A stretch of DNA of 64,000 nt from Moraxella sp. FZFQ2102 (GTDB lineage: Bacteria > Pseudomonadota > Gammaproteobacteria > Pseudomonadales > Moraxellaceae), in NCBI RefSeq assembly GCF_024137865.1, contig NZ_CP099960.1, positions 930,001 to 994,000 of the forward strand. The letters run 5' to 3'. The position numbers and the translations under genes were made by a program. Within the stretch, counting starts at the first letter, position 1; each line of letters opens with the position of its first letter. Below the pieces are notes generated by a model, which saw nothing but the letters and a program-made list of their open reading frames with translations, was not told where the DNA came from and did not search any database. Shown piece after piece: positions 41,540 to 50,518 of this stretch.

Positions 41540-43192
41540 ATGCTGACCGCGTTTCATCATCGACTCATTGCACAGTTATCACAGCTTGGTTGTGATGCTG
41601 ACGCGCTCACCACCGCCATGACTGATGCATATGCCAACTCTACCCCATGGACAGATGCTGTAATCAATGCACAGCTTGTCAGTCCAAAGCCGCTTGGTGA
41701 TACAATGGCGATACTGCTCAATATGCCGCTTGTCGATTTAGATCGTCATGATACGCGCGATGCTGGCACGCTGATCGATCCCAGGCTCATTGCGCGCCAT
41801 CGCGTCTTGCCACTTAGCAAGGATAATAGCACGCTGACCCTTGCCATGAGCGATCCGACTGACCGCGATGCCATTCAGTCCATTCGCTTTCACACACATC
41901 TGAATGTCACGCCAGTACTGGTTGAAGCTGATAAATTGTCGCGACATCTTGATAAGCTGAGTCTGGGCGCGCCCGTGGTGCTCGATGAACATCTGGATGA
42001 TGAAGACATCGAAGACGATCCCATCGTTGATGCGCCGACGGTACAATTTGTCCAAAAAATCCTAGCCGACGCGGTGCAACTGGGCGCATCTGACATTCAT
42101 TTTGAGCCTTATGAAAACAGCTTTCGCGTGCGCTATCGCATCGATGGCGTGATGAGCAGTGTCAATACACCACCCAAAAGCCAAGCGGGTAAAATCACCA
42201 CGCGGCTTAAAGTCATGGCGCATTTGGACATCGCCGAGCGACGCAAACCCCAAGATGGGCGTATCAAATTTCGCTTATCTGAACATAAATCGGTGGATTT
42301 TCGCGTCAGTACTTTGCCTACTTTATTCGGTGAAAAAGTCGTCTTACGAATCTTGGACTCAGCGCAGACGCTCATCGGCATGGACGCGCTAGGGCTTAAT
42401 GCCACACAAAAACAGCAGTTCACCGACGCCCTGCACAAGCCCCAAGGCATGATTTTGATCACAGGTCCGACAGGCAGCGGCAAGACCATCTCGCTATATA
42501 CCGCGCTTGGGTTATTAAACCGTGGCGATAATAATATCTTGACCGCCGAAGATCCTGTGGAAATCAATCTTGACGGCATTAACCAGACTAACATCAATCC
42601 AAAAATCGGCTTGGATTTTGCCGACTTATTACGCGCGTTCTTACGCCAAGATCCTGATGTGATCATGGTCGGTGAAATTCGCGATACCGAGACGGCTGAG
42701 ATCGCGATCAAGGCAGCACAAACAGGGCATTTGGTGCTATCGACCCTGCATACCAATTCTGCCGCTGCCACCTTGACGCGTCTTGGCAGTATGGGCGTGC
42801 CAAGCTTTCAACTTGCCAGTGGCGTCAATCTGATCATCGCCCAACGCCTAGCGCGGCGGCTGTGTGATGACTGCAAGCGCGCGGTAGTGCTACCGCCACA
42901 GGTGCTGCGTGAAGCAGGCTTTGGTGATGATGACATCTCACGCACCCATCAGCTGTACGAGCCTGTGGGCTGCCATCGCTGCCGTGATGGCTATCGTGGG
43001 CGTGTGGGTATCTTTGAGCTGCTGCCGATCACGCCCAATATTCGCAAGTTGATTTTTGATCGTGCTGACAGCGATGTCATTGATCATGCCAATCGCCAAG
43101 CAGGTAATATCAGCTTACGCCAATCAGGAATCGCCGCTGTCATGGCAGGCATCACAAGCTTGACTGAAATGCACCGCGTGACATCGGACTGA
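41540..43192 (+). CDS. pilB: Type IV pilus extension ATPase PilB
   Basis: Hexameric ATPase that powers pilus assembly at the inner membrane. The 550 residues include the N-terminal GspE_N region, Walker A ITGPTGSGKTISLYTAL, the Asp box and Walker B DPDVIMVGEIRDTETAEIA, the His box HLVLSTLHTNSA, and a tetracysteine zinc site formed by CDDCKRA and CHRCRDGYRG. It leads the pilB-pilC-pilD-coaE cluster. In Moraxella these pili serve twitching, adhesion and DNA uptake, which matters given the uptake-sequence-rich block in this window. Confidence 0.97.
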   Translation: MLTAFHHRLIAQLSQLGCDADALTTAMTDAYANSTPWTDAVINAQLVSPKPLGDTMAILLNMPLVDLDRHDTRDAGTLIDPRLIARHRVLPLSKDNSTLTLAMSDPTDRDAIQSIRFHTHLNVTPVLVEADKLSRHLDKLSLGAPVVLDEHLDDEDIEDDPIVDAPTVQFVQKILADAVQLGASDIHFEPYENSFRVRYRIDGVMSSVNTPPKSQAGKITTRLKVMAHLDIAERRKPQDGRIKFRLSEHKSVDFRVSTLPTLFGEKVVLRILDSAQTLIGMDALGLNATQKQQFTDALHKPQGMILITGPTGSGKTISLYTALGLLNRGDNNILTAEDPVEINLDGINQTNINPKIGLDFADLLRAFLRQDPDVIMVGEIRDTETAEIAIKAAQTGHLVLSTLHTNSAAATLTRLGSMGVPSFQLASGVNLIIAQRLARRLCDDCKRAVVLPPQVLREAGFGDDDISRTHQLYEPVGCHRCRDGYRGRVGIFELLPITPNIRKLIFDRADSDVIDHANRQAGNISLRQSGIAAVMAGITSLTEMHRVTSD

Positions 43193-43196
43193 TCGC

Positions 43197-44417
43197 ATGA
43201 AACCATCATCTCAAAGTCCAACACAGCGCTTTAGTTATAAAGCCATCAACGCGCGCGGCAAAGCTGTTGCAGGCGAGATCAGCGCGGCAAATCTTGCACT
43301 CGCCAAAGTCATGCTGCACAAGCAAGGCTTAGCACAAATCACGCTCAAGCCTGCAGCGGTGCGCGTATCGTGGCGAAAATCGCGCGTACGCCCTGCTGAT
43401 GCTTTGCTTGGATTAAGAACACTTGCCACGCTGATCAGCTCAGGGCTGGTGCTCACTCAAGCACTGGATATCGCTAAGCAAACCACCAACAGCACCGCCT
43501 TGGCAGCTTATCTGAACAAGCTAAAAACCGACATCGAGACAGGGCATAGTTTTGCCACTGCCATCGACAATGCACCACCTGTATTTGGCACACTTGCCTA
43601 TCCACTGATCGATGCCGGTGAAAAATCAGGCGCGCTCGATGTCATGCTTGATCGCCTAGCTACCTACAGCGAACAGCAAGCCACCCTTAGAGCCACCGTC
43701 AAGCAAGCCGTGCGCTATCCGTTGATCGTGCTGATCGTTGCACTGGTGGTGATGGCGATTTTATTATTAAAAGTCGTGCCAAGCTTTGCCATGACTTTTG
43801 CATCAATGGGTGAAACTTTGCCTTTACCGACACGCATCGTGCTTGGCTTATCACAGTTTTTACAAAGTTATTTTTGGCTCATTTTTATGAGCATCATCGG
43901 CGTTATCGTCATTGGTGTGACAGCTTATCAACGATCTGCCGCCTTGCGCCATCGATGGGCTGTGTTCTCCCTGCGCCTGCCTGTCATCGGCGCGCTGATT
44001 CGCTTGGTTGGCAGCGCACGATTTGCACGCACTTTATCGACGACTTTTGGCGCAGGCGTACCCTTGCCACAAGCCCTAAGCCTAGCAGCACGCGCCACCG
44101 ATCATCCTATTTTTATTAGCGCAACCGAACAAATCATCAGCCAAATCCACAGTGGTCACAGCTTATTTGCCGCGATCAAAAATACCGATCTGTTCTCACC
44201 GATGAGCGTGCAGATGATCGGCGTCGGCGAAAGCTCAGGCAAGCTTGTGCCCATGCTTGAGAAAGTCGCTGATTATCACGAACAACAAATCCACGCCAAA
44301 GTCAGCACCATCACTGGCATGATCGAGCCTGTGATGATCGTGGTGCTGGGCGTATTGATCGGTGGTTTGGTGTTGGCGATGTATCTGCCGCTGTTTAATC
44401 TGGGAGCAGGCTTGTGA
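43197..44417 (+). CDS. pilC: Type IV pilus inner-membrane platform protein PilC
   Basis: Inner-membrane platform with which PilB works. The 406-residue protein contains two GspF/T2SSF cytoplasmic domains separated by membrane segments (YPLIVLIVALVVMAILLLKVVP, SYFWLIFMSIIGVIVIG, and the last at MIVVLGVLIGGLVLAMYLPLF). Signature pieces are RFARTLSTTFGAGVPLPQAL and GVGESSGKL. Start is 4 bases after pilB, and it overlaps the start of pilD. Confidence 0.96.
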   Translation: MKPSSQSPTQRFSYKAINARGKAVAGEISAANLALAKVMLHKQGLAQITLKPAAVRVSWRKSRVRPADALLGLRTLATLISSGLVLTQALDIAKQTTNSTALAAYLNKLKTDIETGHSFATAIDNAPPVFGTLAYPLIDAGEKSGALDVMLDRLATYSEQQATLRATVKQAVRYPLIVLIVALVVMAILLLKVVPSFAMTFASMGETLPLPTRIVLGLSQFLQSYFWLIFMSIIGVIVIGVTAYQRSAALRHRWAVFSLRLPVIGALIRLVGSARFARTLSTTFGAGVPLPQALSLAARATDHPIFISATEQIISQIHSGHSLFAAIKNTDLFSPMSVQMIGVGESSGKLVPMLEKVADYHEQQIHAKVSTITGMIEPVMIVVLGVLIGGLVLAMYLPLFNLGAGL

Positions 44418-45274
44418 TGATTTATTTGGTATTTATTGGTGTGCTTGGGCTGTGCATTGGCAGTTTTTTGAGCGTTGTCATTCATCGCTTGCTGATCATC
44501 ATGCAGTGGCAATGGCAACAAGATGCGCAAGATTTCATTGCACAATCTGCCCTGTCAAGTACCACCAAAGACGATGTCAAACAGCACTTTGCCACGCCCT
44601 TGCCTGTATCAATGTCACATCCGCGTTCGCAGTGCCCGACTTGTCATACGCCGATTGCTTGGTTTGATAATCTGCCTGTACTCAGCTTTGTGCTGCTGCG
44701 CGGGCGTTGTCGTGCTTGTTATGCGCCGATCGCTTGGCGGTACCCTGCTCTTGAGCTGATCACCGCCATCTTAAGCGTACTGGTTGTGCTGCGCTTAGAT
44801 CTTGGTTTACAAGGCGCGCTTGGTTTGGTGTTTGTGTGGCTATTGATCGCTTTATCAGGGATTGACTGGCGGATGCAGATTCTACCCGATCGCTTGGTGC
44901 TGCCGCTTGGGATGATTGGCTTGACTGCCAATGGCTTGGGGATTTTCACCACGCCAAGCGATGCGATCTTTGGGGTGGTGGCAGGTTTTGGTGCGCTGTG
45001 GCTGGTTAATGTGATTTATAAACTGCTGCGCGGTCATGATGGTATGGGTCTGGGGGACGCTAAGCTATTTGCCGCCATCGGTGCGTATTTGGGCGTATGG
45101 CAGCTGCCCTTGGTGTTACTGATTGCAGCCTTGATGGGCGTGGTGGTCGGTATCATTCACAGCGTTAAGCATGGGCACGCGCCGTTTGCTTTCGGGCCAT
45201 ATCTTGCCATCGGTGCGGTGGTGGCGTTATTATTTGGCAAATCTATGATGACATGGTATGTGTCGTTATTTTAA
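44417..45274 (+). CDS. pilD: Prepilin peptidase and N-methyltransferase PilD
   Basis: Cleaves and methylates prepilins. The 285 residues show the N-terminal zinc-type domain with CPTCHTPIAWFDNLPVLSF and GRCRACYAPIAWRYP, then the aspartate protease residues in SGIDWRMQILPDRL and GMGLGDAKLFAAIGA. I take the ATG at 44417, which overlaps the pilC stop as TGATG. About eight membrane segments are expected. Confidence 0.95.
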   Translation: MIYLVFIGVLGLCIGSFLSVVIHRLLIIMQWQWQQDAQDFIAQSALSSTTKDDVKQHFATPLPVSMSHPRSQCPTCHTPIAWFDNLPVLSFVLLRGRCRACYAPIAWRYPALELITAILSVLVVLRLDLGLQGALGLVFVWLLIALSGIDWRMQILPDRLVLPLGMIGLTANGLGIFTTPSDAIFGVVAGFGALWLVNVIYKLLRGHDGMGLGDAKLFAAIGAYLGVWQLPLVLLIAALMGVVVGIIHSVKHGHAPFAFGPYLAIGAVVALLFGKSMMTWYVSLF

Positions 45275-45315
45275 ATGGAAATTTAAATAACAATTTAAAT
45301 AATAAGGGGAAAGTA

Positions 45316-45942
45316 ATGTCAAAATTCATCGTCGGACTAACAGGCGGTATCGGCAGCGGCAAGACAGCGGTGAGTGATTATTTCGCCGCCCAAGGCATGG
45401 ATGTCATCGATGCTGATGTCATCGCCCATCACCTAACAGCAAAAGGCAGCCCGCTACTTGACACACTTAGGCACGCCTTCGGTGACTGGGTCGTCGATAA
45501 TGATGGCAATTATGACCGCGCTGCCATGCGTGCTTATATCTTTGGGCGTGATGATGAGTTGGCGCGGCTCAATGCCATCATTCATCCTGCCATCCGCCGT
45601 GCGATCATCGATGAGCTTGCGCGCGCGACATCGCCTTATGCTATCTTGTCCGTGCCGCTGCTGCTCGAAGGTCGCCACAGTACGCCCAATCTGCTTGAGC
45701 TGTGCGATCATCTGCTCATCGTCGATGTGCCTGTCGTTGTGCAGCTTGAGCGCGCAAGCCGCCGTGATGATAATGCCATCGCGCAGATTCAAGCCATCAT
45801 CGATAAGCAAATCAGCCGCGATGAACGCCTAAAGCTTGCTACCAAGCTTGGTGCAGATATCGTGGATAACAGCCAAGATCTACCTACTTTATACGCACAG
45901 CTTGCACCGCTACACCAGCGATATTTAGCGATGGCAAAATAA
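45316..45942 (+). CDS. coaE: Dephospho-CoA kinase
   Basis: Last step of coenzyme A synthesis, phosphorylating dephospho-CoA. The 208 residues start MSKFIVGLTGGIGSGKTAVSDYF, with the P-loop GGIGSGKT, followed by DVIDADVIAHHL and the LLEGRHSTPNLL lid region. AGGGGAAA precedes the ATG at 45316; the longer frame from 45253 runs through this ribosome site. coaE commonly follows pilD in Pseudomonas and its relatives. Confidence 0.95.
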   Translation: MSKFIVGLTGGIGSGKTAVSDYFAAQGMDVIDADVIAHHLTAKGSPLLDTLRHAFGDWVVDNDGNYDRAAMRAYIFGRDDELARLNAIIHPAIRRAIIDELARATSPYAILSVPLLLEGRHSTPNLLELCDHLLIVDVPVVVQLERASRRDDNAIAQIQAIIDKQISRDERLKLATKLGADIVDNSQDLPTLYAQLAPLHQRYLAMAK

Positions 45943-46096
45943 CTTGGCACAAAAATACAAAATATTTAACAAAACCCTTGAAATCTCCACCCAATGACAA
46001 CAATAAGATAGCAGCGTTTTTGGGCGATTGATGCCAAATTCGCATAATAATATTATAAACATAATTAATTTACAGATATTGCATATCTTACACAAT

Positions 46097-46143
46097 CGGT
46101 ATATTATATATTACGATAACTTACTATTATAAATACCGTTATC
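46097..46143. promoter_or_regulatory. Overlapping dyads upstream of the lactate-oxidase-like gene
   Basis: In a very AT-rich leader (45943-46182) the arms CGGTAT (46097) / ATACCG (46133) and GATAAC (46114) / GTTATC (46138) overlap. No regulator can be named. The leader ends with AGGAG before the ATG at 46183. Confidence 0.35.
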
Positions 46144-46182
46144 ATTCAATAATTAGTACTATGACCAATCAGGAGAATAACA

Positions 46183-47475
46183 ATGGATAATCACAACACC
46201 ACAGAACAAGCAGAACCAACCGTTTCTCTATCTCGCCGCAAGATGCTTGCCGCAACTGGTATCGGTCTTGCCGCCCTGCCATTGATGAGCAAAACTGCCT
46301 TTGCTGCAGATGGTATCACCAAAACTGTCACCCCTGCTGCTGCCATTCCAAAATTTGCCGCCACCGCATACGGCGCAAGCACGCGTGAAGGCAAAATCAA
46401 TGTCGTAAACTTCAACCTGCTAGAAGACCAAGCCAAAAAAGTCATCCCGCAAGCGGGCTATACTTTCGTCTCTGGCGCAGCAGGCGATGAATGGACCTTG
46501 CGCGAGAACCGCCGTTCATTCGATGATTATCGCATCACATCAAAACGCCTAGTCGGACTAGCGGCATCAGACATCGATATCTCAACTAAGCTACTGGGTC
46601 ACGACCTACCAATGCCAATCATGGTCGCACCAATGGGTGTGCATGGTATGGTACACGAAGGCAAAGAAGTCTTGACCGCTAAGGGTGCTGGTCTTGCAGG
46701 TACGCTATACTGCTCATCAGGTGCATCACACGCATCACTAGAAGAAATTGCAGCAGCGACCACTGGCCCAAAATGGTTCCAACTATACTACAATAAAGAC
46801 GAGCAAGTAACACGCTCACTACTGACTCGCGCCAAAAAAGCAGGCTTTACCGCCATCGTGCTGACCGCTGATGCGCTTGGCCCAGGTCAATCAGATGCCT
46901 TCATCGCGCTAGGTCGCCCATTCCGTACTGACCTGCCATTCGGCAACCATGATCCAAAACGCGGCGGCAGCGGTGATTTCTTTGCCCAAAAAACCGACCT
47001 AACACCTGAAACCATCAAATTCATCAAAGAATTCACAGGTCTGCCTGTCATCGTCAAAGGCGTCCTACGCGCTGATGATGCGGTGCGCTTCGTCAATGCA
47101 GGCGCAGACGCGATCCAAGTATCGAACCACGGCGGTCGCCAAATCGACGGCGTACCTGCCAGCATGACTGCACTGCCTGCAATCGCCAAAGCAGTGAACG
47201 GTCGCGTGCCTGTACTACTAGACGGTGGCGTGCGTCGCGGTATCGATGTGGTACGCGCCATCGCGATGGGTGCAACTGCCGTAATGGTCGGTCGTCCAAT
47301 GCTATATGCACTGGCGATGGGTGGCGCTGAAGGTGTACAATCAGCTCTAGAATGGCTAGCCAACGACACCAAAACTGCCATGCTGCTAGCAGGCGCAGGC
47401 AAGCTGTCAGACCTAGACGCAAGCTACATCGACATCGTCGGTGAAAATGCTCGCTTCAATGTCGCAAAAGGCTAA
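46183..47475 (+). CDS. Tat-exported FMN-dependent alpha-hydroxy acid oxidase (lactate-oxidase-like)
   Basis: A 430-residue flavoprotein of the L-lactate oxidase/dehydrogenase family. The N-terminus carries a twin-arginine export signal: SRRKMLAATGIGLAALPLM with a cut site after TAFA. The mature part has the FMN barrel: MPIMVAPMGVHGM, the SSGASHASLEEIA stretch, FQLYYNKD, and the catalytic histidine region VSNHGGRQIDG followed by VLLDGGVRRGIDVV. The electron acceptor cannot be told; a periplasmic place favours a quinone-linked or oxygen-using enzyme. Export of a folded flavoprotein by Tat is sensible because FMN is loaded in the cytoplasm. Stand-alone gene with its own terminator. Confidence 0.88.
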   Translation: MDNHNTTEQAEPTVSLSRRKMLAATGIGLAALPLMSKTAFAADGITKTVTPAAAIPKFAATAYGASTREGKINVVNFNLLEDQAKKVIPQAGYTFVSGAAGDEWTLRENRRSFDDYRITSKRLVGLAASDIDISTKLLGHDLPMPIMVAPMGVHGMVHEGKEVLTAKGAGLAGTLYCSSGASHASLEEIAAATTGPKWFQLYYNKDEQVTRSLLTRAKKAGFTAIVLTADALGPGQSDAFIALGRPFRTDLPFGNHDPKRGGSGDFFAQKTDLTPETIKFIKEFTGLPVIVKGVLRADDAVRFVNAGADAIQVSNHGGRQIDGVPASMTALPAIAKAVNGRVPVLLDGGVRRGIDVVRAIAMGATAVMVGRPMLYALAMGGAEGVQSALEWLANDTKTAMLLAGAGKLSDLDASYIDIVGENARFNVAKG

Positions 47476-47496
47476 TTAGCCCACGCTACAAGCATA

Positions 47497-47526
47497 AAAA
47501 CTGGCGCAGAATTCTGTGCCAGTTTT
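47497..47526 (+). terminator. Terminator of the lactate-oxidase-like gene
   Basis: AAAACTGGC-GCAGAA and TTCTG-TGCCAGTTTT form a near-perfect hairpin, followed by Ts. Confidence 0.85.
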
Positions 47527-47700
47527 TTATTGTTTGTCGTTTAGGCGGGTGTAGCATTCGTGCCAATCACACCAATGCGCATCAATATTTATAAAATCAA
47601 GCTTCAACTACCGACCCCTAATATATAAAATCACCCTACCGCCATTTTTTAATAATTGACAAAACAACTGCCAATTCGATGCTTTTATTTCATCAATAAA

Positions 47701-47731
47701 AAAACTGCCCAGAAATCTTCTGAGCAGTTTT
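47701..47731 (-). terminator. Terminator of the zinc hydrolase gene
   Basis: AAAACTGCCCAGA (47701-47713) pairs, with one mismatch, with TCTGAGCAGTTTT (47719-47731). The minus strand runs into seven Ts. Confidence 0.8.
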
Positions 47732-47754
47732 GCTTTGGGGTGATTGTCAATCAA

Positions 47755-48702
47755 TTACCAGTTACCACGGCGGTGGTTTGATACCCAACGATACATACCC
47801 AAAGTATTTGGAATGCGCATGGTATCAAAGCCAATCCAGCTTTGGACTTCTGGGCTAAACTTCACATTGCGATACAGCTGATCCCATGATTGACCTTGGC
47901 GAGTCAGATCCAGCACTTGTTGGTGCAGATCAACCATATAATCGCGCAGTGCTTGTTGGTCTTTTTTGGTCGCTGGGCTGTAGTGGCCAACATCGATCAC
48001 TTCGACATCTTGTTCTAGTACCCAGTTTAGCGTATCGATCCAACCAGTGTAGTAGAAATCTAGGAAGTCATTGTACGGCATTGATTTGCTTTCGCAAACA
48101 TCGGTACATTGTAGCGCTTTTTGGCGTGGGAATAGTACCATCACCATGCTGTCAGAGTGGCTTGGTGATACATGATGTAGCAAGACTTTTTCGCCGCCAA
48201 GCTCGATTTCCATGTCTTTATCAAACACTTTATCAGGCACTGGTACAGGCAGTTTCTCACCAACGATCGGCTCAACCGCGCGCTTGTTCGCTACAACGAT
48301 CGCGCCAGCATCTTTGAACACTTGAGTGCCTGTGATGTGGTCAGCGTGTGCGTGCGTTTGGATCACATATTTGACAGGTACGCCAAAACGCGTCTTGATC
48401 TCTTTGTTCAGCCATTCAGCTGCACAGGTCGCGCCACTATCCACCACCAGCGCGCCCTCTTTAGTGATCATCACAAGACCACTGTGTACAGCCAAACCAC
48501 CGCCATTGGTATGGCGATAGATGTTATCCTTGATGTGTACCAAAGTCGGAGCATAAGTATCACACATCGCACCAGTGAAGTCAGGCAGCGTCTCACGGTT
48601 AAGATAAGGAGTGTGATCAAGCGGCGTGCCAGTATCTGAAGCAGCCATGGCTGATAGTGACAGGGTCGCGCCCACGAAGGCAGCAAGTGCTTTTTTTAAC
48701 AT
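47755..48702 (-). CDS. Exported metallo-beta-lactamase-fold zinc hydrolase
   Basis: A 315-residue protein starting MLKKALAAFVGATLSLSAMA, an export signal. The intact metal motif is QTHAHADHITG, followed by a later SPSHSDSMVMV and VIDVGHYSP histidines, so it should bind two zinc ions. It resembles SoxH-like or quinoprotein-relay-type hydrolases rather than true beta-lactamases; substrate unknown. I start at 48702; the longer frame to 48774 adds a non-signal stretch. Its upstream region holds the dyad TAGCAAG/CTTGCTA at 48809-48828. Confidence 0.78.
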   Translation of the reverse strand: MLKKALAAFVGATLSLSAMAASDTGTPLDHTPYLNRETLPDFTGAMCDTYAPTLVHIKDNIYRHTNGGGLAVHSGLVMITKEGALVVDSGATCAAEWLNKEIKTRFGVPVKYVIQTHAHADHITGTQVFKDAGAIVVANKRAVEPIVGEKLPVPVPDKVFDKDMEIELGGEKVLLHHVSPSHSDSMVMVLFPRQKALQCTDVCESKSMPYNDFLDFYYTGWIDTLNWVLEQDVEVIDVGHYSPATKKDQQALRDYMVDLHQQVLDLTRQGQSWDQLYRNVKFSPEVQSWIGFDTMRIPNTLGMYRWVSNHRRGNW

Positions 48703-48808
48703 GATAGACCTCGGTATTGTTGTTTTTAATTCTTGTTCGATCGCTGATGATTTTTCAATTGGTATAATAGACATCAGCTTTGGACATAATACTCCTTGTT
48801 TGTAAATT

Positions 48809-48828
48809 TAGCAAGACAAAACTTGCTA
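48809..48828. promoter_or_regulatory. Dyad upstream of the zinc hydrolase gene
   Basis: TAGCAAG (48809-48815) and CTTGCTA (48822-48828) are perfect arms around ACAAAA, about 107 bases before the hydrolase start. Nothing else is seen in 48703-49018 beyond AT-rich sequence. Confidence 0.4.
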
Positions 48829-49018
48829 TTTTGTTGCGTGATTGCTCAAGATTTACACAATTTGACATATTTCGCTACAAAATCAGTCATGACAACTGAT
48901 ATTTTTGGTGTGCTATTACAAGTGTCTTGTACCAATTTTCATCGGTTGCACAGATCTTGATTGCTTTATTTTTAATCATTCAATGATCAACATATCAAAT
49001 AAAAATCGCCAAATAAAA

Positions 49019-49039
49019 ACCGCCCAAATCATTGAGCGG
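49019..49039 (-). terminator. Terminator of the beta-helix gene
   Basis: ACCGCCCAA (49019-49027) pairs with TTGAGCGG (49032-49039) with one mismatch, followed by Ts on the minus strand. Confidence 0.65.
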
Positions 49040-49070
49040 CCTTGATCGTGCCATCTATCCGTCATACAGA

Positions 49071-50363
49071 TCAGCGAATCGGCGTCACCGCGCCATCTTG
49101 TACAGTGATAGCGTCCGCCCCTGCAGCCGTAATCCTGCCGCCGACGCTGATGGCGTGTACTTTGCCGCCGTTCTCGACTTGATAAGCGGTGACATCTTTG
49201 CCTTGGGTGCTGATGTTGCCTTTGACAGTGATGCTATCGACTTCGCCGCCGTCTTTGATACTAAGAGCGATGGCTGGCAGCAGTACATTTTTACCCTTGA
49301 CCAAAGAATTACCGATGCCGCCTTGGGTAGTGATGCTGCCATTGACCGTGAGCGTGCCAATTTTTTTGCTGATTTGCACACCGACCGAGCCATCGCCATA
49401 GGTGGCAATGTCATTAAATTCGATGCGATCGACCGTGCCATCGTACTGATTGTAGCCGCGCGCGCCTAAGCCATAAGTTTTCACCGCGCCTTTGACCACG
49501 AAGTTTTTGACATAGCCAAAGTTCACAAAGCCGACACCGCTTGGGCTATATGAGATGATGTCTTGGTGCGATACCCATTCATCGACCTGACCCCAAGTGT
49601 CCAGCACCATGTCATTGACACCATAGGTGACGATGTTGCCGTGATGTTCGACGCGTTTGGCATGCGCGCCATAGACGATGAACACGCCTGCGGTGATGAG
49701 ATTTGCCACACCAAAAGGCAGCTTGCCATTACTATAGATGTCGCCTGTTTCGATGACATCGATCAGCGTGCGGCCACCTTCATCGCCAAAGCCTGAGACG
49801 AACAGCCCTGAGCCTGCCACTGGTGCATTAGCACGGCCGATGCGAATATTTTTGATGCTGATATTCAGCACGCTGTCAGGATTACTGTTGAAATTATAGG
49901 CAGTAAATGCGCCTTGTAGGACATTGACGCCGTATTTTTGTGGCTGTTCAAAATAATGACGCGCATCGGCATAGACGATGTCCAAATCATCAATAGTCAC
50001 TTGTGCCGACTGACTGCCTGCGCGCATGATGAAAGAAAATTGACCGATTAAGCTTAGGCGCGAGAAGTGAAATTTACCCAAATCTTCTGCAGTCTTGGTA
50101 TTGAAAATCGCGCGGTGCTCGGCTGATGCTGCGATGTTCAGATTTTGTACCGTGTTGTTCGTGGTCAGCACTACGCCATCAGCAAGAAAAGATAAAACAG
50201 GCAAGCTGCCATCTTCTTGGGCGATACCTTCTAATAGCGTACCATCAGGCAGCGTCACTGAATCTAGTGCCAAAAAGCTGCGCGTGATGGCGATGTGCGC
50301 GGCGCGATTGTCGATGGCTTGGGTCAGTTCGTTATAATTGGTGACTTTAGTAATCGTAGTCAT
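49071..50363 (-). CDS. Predicted parallel beta-helix protein of unknown function
   Basis: A 430-residue protein I do not recognise by name. It has repeating short beta segments with GDIY, GNIVTYG, GAVKTYG, DIATYGDG, GSITTQGG and GNISTQG, spaced by about 20-25 residues, typical of a right-handed parallel beta-helix (pectate-lyase-like fold). No export signal is evident: MTTITKVTNYNELTQAID looks cytoplasmic, and there is no autotransporter domain. It stands alone between the zinc hydrolase and the RND pump, with its own terminator. It could be released by a route not visible here or be a phage-derived adhesin; both are guesses. Confidence 0.7.
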   Translation of the reverse strand: MTTITKVTNYNELTQAIDNRAAHIAITRSFLALDSVTLPDGTLLEGIAQEDGSLPVLSFLADGVVLTTNNTVQNLNIAASAEHRAIFNTKTAEDLGKFHFSRLSLIGQFSFIMRAGSQSAQVTIDDLDIVYADARHYFEQPQKYGVNVLQGAFTAYNFNSNPDSVLNISIKNIRIGRANAPVAGSGLFVSGFGDEGGRTLIDVIETGDIYSNGKLPFGVANLITAGVFIVYGAHAKRVEHHGNIVTYGVNDMVLDTWGQVDEWVSHQDIISYSPSGVGFVNFGYVKNFVVKGAVKTYGLGARGYNQYDGTVDRIEFNDIATYGDGSVGVQISKKIGTLTVNGSITTQGGIGNSLVKGKNVLLPAIALSIKDGGEVDSITVKGNISTQGKDVTAYQVENGGKVHAISVGGRITAAGADAITVQDGAVTPIR

Positions 50364-50518
50364 GATGATTTCCTTATATTGTTATTGTTGTTGAATGATC
50401 CGATTAAAAACCAATGCCATCAGTATAGCACCAATGGCATCGGTTTGGATAATAAAATTCGTGTATTTTTATGAAGTTTACTTACACAAAAATTACTTGC
50501 AAAATGGATAAATTAAGA

